Positions 8,483-16,172 of a DNA stretch of 37,855 nt are shown piece by piece. The position numbers and the translations under genes are program-made. Position 1 is the first letter of the stretch. Each line of letters begins with the position of its first letter. This DNA comes from Comamonadaceae bacterium (lineage in GTDB: Bacteria > Pseudomonadota > Gammaproteobacteria > Burkholderiales > Burkholderiaceae_C), in the NCBI GenBank assembly GCA_947449025.1, contig CANFQF010000009.1, forward strand, positions 1-37,855. Direction: 5' to 3'. The notes under the pieces are model-generated. The model worked only from the letters and a program-made list of their open reading frames with translations. It ran no database searches and was not told the origin of the DNA.

Positions 8483-8488
8483 CTCCTT
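8483..8488 (-). promoter_or_regulatory. Strong Shine-Dalgarno of the binding-protein gene
   Basis: On the minus strand AAGGAG lies 6 bases before the ATG at 8476. It stands out because many other genes of this window have no recognisable ribosome-binding site. Confidence 0.75.
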
Positions 8489-8583
8489 ACGGTGGTGGGT
8501 TGACGCGCCACAGGAGGCAGCGCGCACTAGCCATCCCATGCGCAAGGACCGTGCCGCTGAGAGCGCAGACGAATTCACATCCT

Positions 8584-8612
8584 TGGTGCGCGCGGAGCGC
8601 CCCTGCGCACCA
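8584..8612. repeat. 8-bp inverted repeat between hydratase and ABC operon
   Basis: Arms tggtgcgc (8584-8591) and gcgcacca (8605-8612) are perfect complements around a 13-base loop, just downstream of the hydratase stop and upstream of the binding-protein gene. No T-run follows. It may be a weak terminator or leader hairpin separating the two genes. Confidence 0.4.
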
Positions 8613-8619
8613 CAAGCGC

Positions 8620-9399
8620 TCAGACCCGCAGCGACACCCGCCCGATGCCAGTCAATTCGCCTTCGACCCAGCTGCCCGGCTCGGCAATCACCAGACCGGT
8701 GCAGGAGCCGGTGGTGATCACCTGGCCCGCGCGCAGCGGCAAGCCCCTGGCCTGGGCATGGCGCGCCAGCCAGGCCAGCAGACGCCACAGGTCAGGGGCC
8801 GTGTGGCCGCCGGTCACGTTGACCACTTCCTGCCCGGCCACGGACAGGCGGGTGTGCAGCCGGGTTAGGTCCAGCGTGAGCGGGTCGATGCCGGATGCAG
8901 GCGCGCCGATCACCAGGGCGCCATGGTTGCCCAGGTCGGCCAGCTTGGTGGCCGGGGGCGACTTCAGGGTCTCGACCAGGCGGCTGTTGAGAATCTCGAC
9001 CACCGGCAGCACATCCCCAATGGCAGCTGCAATTTCTTCCCGCGAGGGCAGCCGGTCACCCGGCAGCAGGTCTTGCTTCAGACGCACGGCCAGTTCCAAC
9101 TCCACCCCGCGCAGCGCCGCCGTCGGCGTGGCCAGTGGTGCGCCACTGGGGTGCAGGCAGGCGGCGGGCAGGGGGGCCGCATTGGGCTCGGTCTCGTTGT
9201 TGGGCGCGCCCACTTTCCAGCCGCCCACCGCACCGCCGCTGCGGAGCAACTGCTCGACCCACGCGCTTTGCACCGCGTAGGCCTGGGCTTCGCTGGCCAC
9301 AGGTATCTCGGCGGCAGGGACGCGGTTGCCCTGGGCGAAGGCCTGCGCAAGGCGGCTGGCCAGGACGACGGGATCGAAGGGAGCGTTAGGGGTGTTCAT
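8620..9399 (-). CDS. 2-keto-4-pentenoate hydratase-like enzyme (FAH superfamily)
   Basis: A 259-residue soluble protein of the MhpD/DmpE-like hydratase group, which hydrate or decarboxylate 2-oxo-enoates from meta-cleavage pathways. Visible family features: GWKVGAPN (about 65-72), ELELAVRLK with metal-binding acidic residues, VVEILNSR, the central LGNHGALVIGAP and the C-terminal TTGSCTGL. The start ATG at 9399 is preceded by TATCAT eight bases upstream rather than by a Shine-Dalgarno. No other aromatic catabolic genes sit next to it. It may be co-transcribed with the ABC importer (143-base gap). The exact substrate is unknown. Confidence 0.88.
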   Translation of the reverse strand: MNTPNAPFDPVVLASRLAQAFAQGNRVPAAEIPVASEAQAYAVQSAWVEQLLRSGGAVGGWKVGAPNNETEPNAAPLPAACLHPSGAPLATPTAALRGVELELAVRLKQDLLPGDRLPSREEIAAAIGDVLPVVEILNSRLVETLKSPPATKLADLGNHGALVIGAPASGIDPLTLDLTRLHTRLSVAGQEVVNVTGGHTAPDLWRLLAWLARHAQARGLPLRAGQVITTGSCTGLVIAEPGSWVEGELTGIGRVSLRV

Positions 9400-9606
9400 G
9401 GCGGAAGATGATAAGTGGCGGCGACCCACCTGCTGGCGCCGTCCCGCAGGCTGTCGCAGGCCGACTGGTACCTTTGCCAGCCGTGGATGCTGAGGGCGAG
9501 GGCCAACCCCACACCGCGCACTCGGCCAAGGCTAGACTGCCTCCTGCCGCAAGCGGGCTCAATGTCAGCGCCTTGCCGGCTCATTCGATTCTTTCGGGAG
9601 AACCTC

Positions 9607-10533
9607 GTGCGTGTACTCATGACCGGCGCGACCGGCTTTATTGGCGGGGCCCTCGCCCAGGCCTTGCTGGCCCAGGGCCACGAGCTGGTGTGCGCGGTGC
9701 GCGAGCCGGCTCGCCTGCAACTGCCCGGCGATCGCTGGCGCGCCCTGGCCTGTGACCTGGCCGCGGTGCCCGGCGACGCCTTCTGGCGGCCCCATCTGGC
9801 GGGCATCGACGCGGTGGTCAATGCGGTGGGCATCCTGCGCGAATCGCGCGGTCAGACCTTCGACGCACTGCACGCACGCGCGCCCATGGCCCTCTTTGAG
9901 GCCGCGGCCCGCGCCGGTGTGCCCACCGTGCTGCAGGTCTCGGCCCTGGGTGCCGACCAGGGCGCGCAGAGCCGCTACCACCGCAGCAAGAAGCAGGCAG
10001 ACGACTGCCTGCGCGCCCTGCCGGTGGCCGGCGCGGTGGTGCAGCCCTCCGCGGCCTATGGTCCGGGGAGCGACGCCGCAGCGATGTTCAATTTCATGTC
10101 GGCGTTGCCCCTGCTGGCCATGCCGCAAGCAGGCCGCATGCTGATGCAACCGGTGCATGTGGACGATGTGGTCGCTGGCCTGCTGGCGCTCCTGGCTGCA
10201 CCGCCCAAGCCGGTGACCACGGTGGCCTTCGTCGGCCCGCGTGCGCTCACCATGGCTGGCTACCTGCGCGAGTTGCGTGTCGCGCGCGGCAACCGCTGGC
10301 CGCTGCCGGTGCTGTGGATGCCTACCTTTGCCTTCATGACCGCGGCCCGCGTGGCCGGCCTTATTCCAGGCAGTGTGCTCGACGCCGAAACCGCCGGTAT
10401 GCTGCTGCGGGGCAACGCCGCGCCGGTGGACGACTTCCAGCGCCTGCTCGGGCGCGCGCCGCGCAGCGTGGCGGAATTTCTGCTTCCCCCGGTCCCCGAA
10501 GGTCCTCCATCTTCCGCATCTTCTGTACCCTAG
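9607..10533 (+). CDS. NAD(P)-binding epimerase-like protein (atypical SDR, NDUFA9-like)
   Basis: A 308-residue Rossmann protein. The N-terminal TGATGFIG (6-13) is the extended/atypical SDR nucleotide motif, followed by DAVVNAVGILRE and QVSALGAD. The Tyr-x-x-x-Lys pair appears as YHRSKKQAD. The C-terminal half is shorter and partly hydrophobic. I chose the GTG at 9607 because GGGAG sits six bases before it and the protein then starts directly with VRVLMTGATGFIG; the frame continues upstream to 9415 without family-like sequence. The likely role is as a non-catalytic or quinone-associated NADP(H)-binding protein, but no substrate can be named. Confidence 0.85.
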   Translation: MRVLMTGATGFIGGALAQALLAQGHELVCAVREPARLQLPGDRWRALACDLAAVPGDAFWRPHLAGIDAVVNAVGILRESRGQTFDALHARAPMALFEAAARAGVPTVLQVSALGADQGAQSRYHRSKKQADDCLRALPVAGAVVQPSAAYGPGSDAAAMFNFMSALPLLAMPQAGRMLMQPVHVDDVVAGLLALLAAPPKPVTTVAFVGPRALTMAGYLRELRVARGNRWPLPVLWMPTFAFMTAARVAGLIPGSVLDAETAGMLLRGNAAPVDDFQRLLGRAPRSVAEFLLPPVPEGPPSSASSVP

Positions 10534-10556
10534 GCATTCTGATTTCCGTAGTACCC

Positions 10557-11573
10557 ATGACCCTGCCCCGTCTTTCCGTTCTTGACCAGTCCGTCGGCCG
10601 CGCCGGCCGTCCGCACCAGGAGTCCATCCAGGCCACAGTCGATCTGGCGGTGCACTGCGAGGCCCTGGGCTATCACCGTTTCTGGGTCAGCGAGCACCAC
10701 AACATCCCCTCGGTCGTGGGCAGCGCGCCCGAGGTGCTGATGGCAGCCATTGCGGCGCGCACCCGCCGCATCCGAATCGGCAGCGCCGGGGTGATGCTGC
10801 CGCACTACGCGGCCTACAAGGTGGCCGAGCAGTTTCGGGTGCTGGACGCGCTCGCGCCCGGCCGCATCGACCTCGGCGTGGGCCGCGCCCCGGGCGGTGA
10901 CATGCGCACTGCCCGCCTGCTCAATCCTGGCGCGGGCGGTGCCGATGATTTTCCGCAGCAGGTGCTGGAATTGCAGGCCTGGGTCACCGGCGAGCCCATG
11001 CCGCCGGGTCATCCGGGCCAAGGCGTGGCCGTCTTCCCACAGGGGACGACCGCACCCGACCTGTGGATGCTCGGAAGCAGCGCCTACGGCGCGCAACTGG
11101 CCGCGCACTTTGGTCTGCCCTATGCCTTTGCCTGGTTCATTACCGACGGCGCCGGTGCGCAAGAGGCCCTGGACTTGTACCGCCGCAACTTCCGGCCCGG
11201 CGTGATCGACGCGCCGCATGCTGCAATTTGTGTGTGGGCGCTGGCGGCCGACACCGAGGAGGAGGCGTGGTTCCAGTTTCGCTCCCGTGAGCGGGCGCGG
11301 GTAGACCGCCTCTCCGGCCGCTTTGGTCCCTTGCAGCCGCCCGATCAGGCGCGCCGACCTTGGAGTGACGCCGAGGTGGCCGAGGCCGGGCGCATCGGCA
11401 AGAGTTCATTTGTCGGGACCGGCGAGCAGGTTCGGGACAAGCTCGCGGCTTTGGCCGAGGTGCTGCAGGTCGAGGAGTTGGCCGTCATCACCTGGACCTG
11501 GGACCCGGCGGCGCAGCGGCGCTCTTGCGAGTTACTGGCGCAGGCTTTTGGCTTGCAGGGCGCGGCGGCCTGA
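10557..11573 (+). CDS. LLM-class flavin-dependent oxidoreductase (luciferase-like monooxygenase)
   Basis: A 338-residue bacterial-luciferase-fold protein of the MsnO8-type group. Diagnostic stretches are LSVLDQS (4-10), YHRFWVSEHHN, IRIGSAGVMLPHYA, LAPGRIDLGVGRAPG and the C-terminal GTGEQVRDKL. The family uses reduced FMN or F420; in this bacterium FMNH2 is more likely. The gene follows the epimerase-like gene by 23 bases on the same strand, so the two may be co-transcribed. No flavin reductase partner is in the window and the substrate is unknown. No good Shine-Dalgarno is visible before the ATG. Confidence 0.92.
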   Translation: MTLPRLSVLDQSVGRAGRPHQESIQATVDLAVHCEALGYHRFWVSEHHNIPSVVGSAPEVLMAAIAARTRRIRIGSAGVMLPHYAAYKVAEQFRVLDALAPGRIDLGVGRAPGGDMRTARLLNPGAGGADDFPQQVLELQAWVTGEPMPPGHPGQGVAVFPQGTTAPDLWMLGSSAYGAQLAAHFGLPYAFAWFITDGAGAQEALDLYRRNFRPGVIDAPHAAICVWALAADTEEEAWFQFRSRERARVDRLSGRFGPLQPPDQARRPWSDAEVAEAGRIGKSSFVGTGEQVRDKLAALAEVLQVEELAVITWTWDPAAQRRSCELLAQAFGLQGAAA

Positions 11574-11584
11574 AAATAGATCGC

Positions 11585-13039
11585 ATGTCACGCTGGCTAA
11601 TTTGCCGACGATCTGCCGCCGCCCTGGGGGCGGCCGGTCTGTTCGCCTCAGCTTTGCTGGTGGCCTGCGGCGGAGGAGGCTCGGGCGGCGGCACTTATGA
11701 GGTTCGCGTGACGGTCAGTGGCCTCGATGGCAGCGGCCTGCTTCTCCAAAACAACAACGCCGACGACCTGGCCGTGGCCACCTCGGGCGAGCAAACCTTC
11801 ACCACCCTTCTGGCGCGAGGGGCCACCTACAACGTAGGGGTCAAGACCCAGCCCCGGATGCTTCAGCAGACCTGCACCGTGAGCGGTGGCGCGGGCACGG
11901 TGGCGGCTGCGGCGGTGAGCAGCGTCCGTGTGGTGTGTGTCACCCCCACGCCGCTCTTCGCCTACACGGCCAACTCCAACAATGCGGCGGGCAGTAATCT
12001 GGCCGCGACAGGCTCGGTCTCCGCTTACAAGGTCGGCACGCTCGGCGGCCTGAATGCGGCCAATGGCGGCGCCTGGGAGTCCGTGCCGCGTCGGCCCGCC
12101 TCGGTGGTGGTGGATTCGCTGGCCCAATTCGTTTACCTCGGGCGCAGCGGCGACAGCGGCACAACTGCGCTGGTGGCCTATGCCATCAATGGCATCACGG
12201 GTGCGCTCACGCTGCGCAGCGGCAATTCGGCCTTCAGTTCAATTGCGTATCCCCAGGCGATGGCGCTGGGCCCTTCGGGCACACAACTCTTTGTGGCCGG
12301 CAACGGCTCCGGCAGTGGCGCCCAGTTGGGGCTCCACACCGTGGACCCGGTGTCCGGCAGTCTCGGATCGCCCAGCACCCTGGCCACTTGGTCGGGTTAC
12401 GCGGTCAGCGCGCTCGTCGCAGACCCGCAGGGGCGCTTCGTCGTGGTGGGCTTGGCCGGTGCCAGCGGCAACAAGCTGGCTGTCTTTCGGCGCAACACCA
12501 GTGACGGTGCGCTCACCGCCTGGGCATCGTTGGTCGATCTGACAACCCCGCCGCGCGCGCTGGCCATCGACCCTGGCGGACGGTGGCTGTACATCGCCTC
12601 CAATGGCCCTGGCTTGGACGACCATCTGGTGCGGGCTCTCGAGCTGCCGGCCGACGCCACCGAAGCCCTCCGTGCGATTGGCGCTGCGACGACGGTCAAC
12701 GATTCGCCGGTTGATTTGGCCGTTCATCCGCGCGGCACCTACCTCTACGTGGTGCGCCAGGCCAGCACGGCGCGCAAGGTCTCTGTCTTTCCGCTCGGTG
12801 CCAGTGGCGCGCTGGGTACCGAGGTGCCGGAGCAAAACGTGGGTGACCACGGCACCGGCATCGACCCGGCGCAAATCCGTATCGACGCGCCCGGCACTTA
12901 CGCCTACGTGAGCAACACAGGCAGCAACACGATTTCCATCTTTCGGGTTGACCCGTCTTCGGGCGGCCTGACCCCCGCCGACACCCCCACGGTGGGCACC
13001 GGCACCGAGCCCCTGGGTCTGGCGCTCATCGCGCGCTGA
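11585..13039 (+). CDS. Beta-propeller lipoprotein (lactonase/YVTN-repeat type)
   Basis: A 484-residue precursor with a lipoprotein signal: basic start, hydrophobic core and lipobox LLVAC with the lipidated Cys at 28, followed by a Gly-rich linker (GGGGSGGG). Residues about 37-125 form a small beta-rich domain with two Cys. The rest is a repeating pattern of VDPVSGSL, IDPGGRWLYIAS, VHPRGTYLYVV and YVSNTGSNTISIF units, typical of the 6-phosphogluconolactonase/YVTN beta-propeller. The catalytic role is doubtful; outer-membrane-anchored binding is equally possible. The ATG lies 11 bases after the upstream stop, with GAAAAT seven bases before it and no Shine-Dalgarno. Confidence 0.87.
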   Translation: MSRWLICRRSAAALGAAGLFASALLVACGGGGSGGGTYEVRVTVSGLDGSGLLLQNNNADDLAVATSGEQTFTTLLARGATYNVGVKTQPRMLQQTCTVSGGAGTVAAAAVSSVRVVCVTPTPLFAYTANSNNAAGSNLAATGSVSAYKVGTLGGLNAANGGAWESVPRRPASVVVDSLAQFVYLGRSGDSGTTALVAYAINGITGALTLRSGNSAFSSIAYPQAMALGPSGTQLFVAGNGSGSGAQLGLHTVDPVSGSLGSPSTLATWSGYAVSALVADPQGRFVVVGLAGASGNKLAVFRRNTSDGALTAWASLVDLTTPPRALAIDPGGRWLYIASNGPGLDDHLVRALELPADATEALRAIGAATTVNDSPVDLAVHPRGTYLYVVRQASTARKVSVFPLGASGALGTEVPEQNVGDHGTGIDPAQIRIDAPGTYAYVSNTGSNTISIFRVDPSSGGLTPADTPTVGTGTEPLGLALIAR

Positions 13040-13087
13040 GCCAGCGCTGAGGCCTCACCGCCCCTGACCTGCCGCCGTAGCAGCGGC

Positions 13088-13093
13088 GACAAT
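13088..13093 (+). promoter_or_regulatory. -10-like GACAAT six bases before an ATG (leaderless promoter candidate)
   Basis: GACAAT is followed by six bases and then the ATG of the 2OG-Fe dioxygenase. Initiation about 7 bases after the hexamer would put the transcript start on the A of the start codon. No Shine-Dalgarno is present. Confidence 0.5.
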
Positions 13094-13099
13094 CACGCC

Positions 13100-13837
13100 A
13101 TGCCTGATCCCGTTCTTACGCCCCTGGGCGAGTTGGCCGGTCGCCTGCGTGGCGCCGGCTACGCCGTGCTCGGGGCGCCCGATGTGGCGCGCTGGAGTGG
13201 TGTGCCGCTGGCCCAGCTGCAGGCCCTTTCCGAGCAGTGGAGCGACCTGCCTCCAGACAATTACCTGCGCGATGGCGGGCACTATCGCCGCCGTCGCCAT
13301 GCCAGCTACCGCATCGACGGTGAGCAGGTCAGCGCCATGCCGCACCGCGCCCACTGGCAATCGGTCGACTACAACGCGCTGCATGGTGGGCTCGAGCGTT
13401 GGTTCGAGCCGATCAACCCCGCGCTTAGCGCCTCACCGCCCTGGCTGTCGCTGCTGCGCGCGCTCGGCGGCGCGGCCTCGGCGCTGCGCGGCCTGCAGCC
13501 TTGGTTCGCCGAGGCGCACCAGTTCCGTATCGACACCACGGACGGCATTGGCCGGCCCACGCCCGAGGGTGCGCATCGCGATGGGGTCGACCTGGTGGCG
13601 GTGTTTCTGGTGGCCCGCGCCGGCATCAAGGGCGGCGAAACCCGCGTCTTCGACGCCGATGGGCCGGCAGGCATTCGCTTCACCCTCACTGAGCCCTGGA
13701 GCCTGATGCTGCTCGACGACGCGCGGGTGATCCATGAGAGCACGCCGATCCAGCCGCTGGAGGCGGCGCATGTCGGCCACCGCGACACCTTGGTGGTCAC
13801 GCTGCGGCGAGGCGGCTTCCAGGATCCGCCGCGATAG
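13100..13837 (+). CDS. 2OG-Fe(II) dioxygenase family protein
   Basis: A 245-residue protein resembling the 2OG-Fe dioxygenase family that includes L-isoleucine 4-dioxygenase-like enzymes (PF10014 type). The iron ligands can be assigned as His159 and Asp161 (in GAHRDGVD) and His212 (in RVIHEST). Arg228 (HRDTLVVTL) is placed to bind the 2-oxoglutarate carboxylate. Other family features are PDNYLRDGGHYRRRRHASY (about 52-70) and the QFRIDTTDG strand. It probably hydroxylates a free amino acid or similar small molecule; the substrate is unknown. It is monocistronic, with a likely leaderless start. Confidence 0.88.
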   Translation: MPDPVLTPLGELAGRLRGAGYAVLGAPDVARWSGVPLAQLQALSEQWSDLPPDNYLRDGGHYRRRRHASYRIDGEQVSAMPHRAHWQSVDYNALHGGLERWFEPINPALSASPPWLSLLRALGGAASALRGLQPWFAEAHQFRIDTTDGIGRPTPEGAHRDGVDLVAVFLVARAGIKGGETRVFDADGPAGIRFTLTEPWSLMLLDDARVIHESTPIQPLEAAHVGHRDTLVVTLRRGGFQDPPR

Positions 13838-13903
13838 GCAGCTTGGGAGCGACGGGGCGAGTGGGCTAGGAGGCGAGTGGGTGTGAGGCCCGTCCGCGCC
13901 GGC

Positions 13904-14665
13904 TCAGGCGTCGCGGACGTCGGCCACCGGGTTGGCGCCAAAGTCCGGCCGGGCCAGCCAGGCCAGTACCCGCGCGCCGGCGTCCTCGGGTGACAGCAGC
14001 ATGCCCTGGTCCTTGAGCGCGCGGAAATTGCCGCGGTCGGGGAACAGTTCGGCCGGTGCGCTGCGCAACTGCGCTTGCATGTCGGTGGCGATCACCCCGG
14101 GCGCCAGCGAGCACACCTTCGCGCCATGGGGCCGCAGCGCCTCTTCCAGCGCCACGCAGCGGCTGAAATGGTCCATGCCCGCCTTGGCTGCGCAGTAGGC
14201 GGCCTGCGAGGCCATGGCCCGACGGCCCAGGCCGGAGGAGATATTGAGAACCTTGCGCGGGCAGGTCCAGTTTGCAGTCGCTTCCAGGAAGGCACCGGTG
14301 AGCAGCATCGGCGCCTCGAGGCCGACCCGCAGGGCACTTGCCAGTTCGCTGGCCGGGACTTGGCCGATCGGCGCGATGGACGGGATCACGCCGGCGTTGT
14401 TGATCAGGTTGAGAGAGGCGGGCAGGGCGCCAGCGCGCTGGACCAGCCACTGGCGAAGCCGCTCGGCCACGGGCCCCGGGTTGGCTAGGTCGACGGTCCA
14501 TTGCTCGCAGGGCAGGCCTGCAGCGCGTGCGCGTGCGGCCAGTTCTTCGTCGGCGTGGCGGGCGATGCAAAGGAGCTCATGGCCGGCCGCCAGCAGTTGG
14601 TGGGCCATGGCCTGGCCCATGCCGCGGGAGGCGCCGGTGATCAGAGTGAGGGGGCGGTTGTTCAT
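13904..14665 (-). CDS. Short-chain dehydrogenase/reductase (SDR)
   Basis: A classical SDR of 253 residues. TGASRGMG (10-17) binds the cofactor's phosphates, NNAG is at 89-92, and the catalytic residues are Ser143/144 (NISSG), Tyr157 and Lys161 (YCAAK). The PG motif follows as LAPGVIATDM. Arg14 and Arg36 near the cofactor suggest NADP(H). Substrate unknown. The start is the ATG at 14665; TAGGAT lies six bases before it and there is no Shine-Dalgarno. It is separated by about 80 bases from the pseudouridine synthase upstream on the same strand. Confidence 0.93.
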   Translation of the reverse strand: MNNRPLTLITGASRGMGQAMAHQLLAAGHELLCIARHADEELAARARAAGLPCEQWTVDLANPGPVAERLRQWLVQRAGALPASLNLINNAGVIPSIAPIGQVPASELASALRVGLEAPMLLTGAFLEATANWTCPRKVLNISSGLGRRAMASQAAYCAAKAGMDHFSRCVALEEALRPHGAKVCSLAPGVIATDMQAQLRSAPAELFPDRGNFRALKDQGMLLSPEDAGARVLAWLARPDFGANPVADVRDA

Positions 14666-14671
14666 GCAGCC

Positions 14672-14677
14672 ATCCTA
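14672..14677 (-). promoter_or_regulatory. -10-like TAGGAT six bases before the SDR start codon
   Basis: Read on the minus strand, TAGGAT is followed by six bases and the ATG at 14665. It has the same spacing as three other genes in the window and fits a leaderless transcript. Confidence 0.4.
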
Positions 14678-14744
14678 GCGGGGGAAGCGCCGGGGTGGCA
14701 GGGCGAAAACCCGATCCTCGCAGAGGCCGCCTCAGAGGGGCGCG

Positions 14745-15449
14745 TCAGAAGAGCGCCGGGCTCTCCCAGGCACATCGCTCCCCGCTTTGCGGGTGCGTAA
14801 TTTCCAACTGGCTGGCGTGCAACAGCAGCCGGGGCGAGCGCTCCCGGGCGCCGGGGTCGCCGTAGAGCGCGTCTCCCAAAATCGGATGGCCCAGCGCCAG
14901 CAGATGGACCCGCAGCTGGTGGGTGCGGCCGGTGAGCGGTGCCAATTCGACCCGGGTTGCGTCGCTCTCGTAGGCCAGGATGCGCCAGAGGGTGCGGCTG
15001 ACGCGACCCTCGGGGTCCACCTTTTGCAACGGGCGTTGTGGCCAGTCGGCCATGAGCGGCATGTCGATGAGGCCCCAGCCGGGCTCGCCCTCCCACTCTT
15101 GCGTCGGACCACTGGCCTCGGGCGGCTTCATCCGGCCCTGCACCACCGCTTGGTAGCGCTTGCGCACCTCGCCGCGCTCGAAGGCGGCACTCAGTGCGCG
15201 CTGTGCGGCTAGCCCCCGGGCAAAGAGCAGCAGACCGGAGGTGGCCATATCGAGCCGGTGCACCACGAGGGCGTCGGGATAGGCCGCTTGCAGACGGACA
15301 GCGGCGCAGTCTTGCTTGTCTGGGCCGCGGCCCGGCACTGACAGCAGACCGGCGGGCTTGACCACCAGCAGGCAGTCTGCGTCGACGTGTACCAGAGGCA
15401 GGCCCGCGGGGCCGGCCCAGGGATCGAGAGGTAAACTGGCGTCTGTCAT
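14745..15449 (-). CDS. RluA-family RNA pseudouridine synthase
   Basis: A 234-residue enzyme converting uridine to pseudouridine in RNA, of the RluA type (E. coli RluA acts on 23S rRNA and some tRNAs). The catalytic Asp67 is in HRLDMATSG, preceded by VVKPAGLLSVPG. Later conserved stretches are RKRYQAVVQG and LTGRTHQLRVHLLALGHPILGD. There is no S4 domain, which fits RluA rather than RluC/RluD. An in-frame TTG three bases upstream is possible, but the ATG at 15449 is more natural. The start region overlaps the PhoB-box-like repeats that face the phosphate genes on the other strand. Confidence 0.93.
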   Translation of the reverse strand: MTDASLPLDPWAGPAGLPLVHVDADCLLVVKPAGLLSVPGRGPDKQDCAAVRLQAAYPDALVVHRLDMATSGLLLFARGLAAQRALSAAFERGEVRKRYQAVVQGRMKPPEASGPTQEWEGEPGWGLIDMPLMADWPQRPLQKVDPEGRVSRTLWRILAYESDATRVELAPLTGRTHQLRVHLLALGHPILGDALYGDPGARERSPRLLLHASQLEITHPQSGERCAWESPALF

Positions 15450-15471
15450 CAATTCTTCACGGAAGTGTCAC
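15443..15471 (+). promoter_or_regulatory. Candidate PhoB box: three 7-bp repeats at 11-bp spacing
   Basis: CTGTCAT (15443), TCTTCAC (15454) and GTGTCAC (15465) start exactly 11 bp apart, the period of tandem PhoB half-sites (CTGTCAT-4 bp-CTGTCAT). The first unit is a perfect match; the others match in four and six of seven positions. It lies 41 bases before the DUF47-PiT phosphate operon, where phosphate-starvation control would make sense. No clear -10 follows. Confidence 0.5.
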
Positions 15472-15511
15472 GAAGACACTTTCGGTCGACATTTCCCACC
15501 GAGATCGCCCC

Positions 15512-16159
15512 ATGCTGTTTGGAAAGCTGCTGCCCCGAGAGGGCAATTTTTTCGAGTTGTTCAACCAGCACGCGGATCGCACCGTCGAGGCTGCGCGCGC
15601 CTTCTCCCACTTGGTCGACAACTATAACGACGCCCACCTGCGCGAGCAGTACAACCGCGACGTGGACAATGCCGAGCGCGCCGCTGACCGAGTGACCCAC
15701 GAAGTCAACCGGATCTTGCACCGCACCTTCATCACCCCTATCGACCGCGACCAGATCCACACCCTGATCAACACCATGGACGACGTGGCCGACCTGATCC
15801 AGGATTCGGCCGAGACCATGGCCCTGTACGACCTGCGCTCAGTCAACGACGAGATTACTCGCCTGACCGACCTGGCGGTCAAGTGCTGCGAACGTGTCAA
15901 GGACGCGGTGTCCCTGATCGGCAAGCTGGCCGACAACGCCACCGCCGAGGCCGCACTCAAGACCTGCGAGGAGATCGACCGGCTCGAATCCGACGCCGAT
16001 CGGGTGATGCGCAGCGCCATGAGCAAGTTGTTTCGCGAAGAGCCCGATGTCCGGGAGGTGCTCAAGCTCAAGGCGATCTACGAGTTGCTTGAGACCATCA
16101 CCGACAAATGCGAGGACGTGGCCAACGTGATCGAGGGCATCATCCTCGAGCACTCCTGA
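15512..16159 (+). CDS. DUF47 / PhoU-like phosphate transport accessory protein
   Basis: A 215-residue, almost entirely helical cytoplasmic protein of the DUF47 (PhoU_div) family. It has the repeated acidic motifs typical of PhoU-type metal/phosphate-regulating proteins: ERAADRVTHEVNRILHRTFITPIDRDQIHTL is family-like, with key residues DR..TPIDR (about 60-80), and a second copy DRLESDADRVMRSAMSKLF (about 150-170). It is followed after 13 bases by a PiT transporter, the standard partner; such pairs are thought to control PiT activity. The start ATG gives the usual N terminus (MLFGKLLPREGNFF). Confidence 0.94.
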   Translation: MLFGKLLPREGNFFELFNQHADRTVEAARAFSHLVDNYNDAHLREQYNRDVDNAERAADRVTHEVNRILHRTFITPIDRDQIHTLINTMDDVADLIQDSAETMALYDLRSVNDEITRLTDLAVKCCERVKDAVSLIGKLADNATAEAALKTCEEIDRLESDADRVMRSAMSKLFREEPDVREVLKLKAIYELLETITDKCEDVANVIEGIILEHS

Positions 16160-16172
16160 TTCGGGAGCCCGT

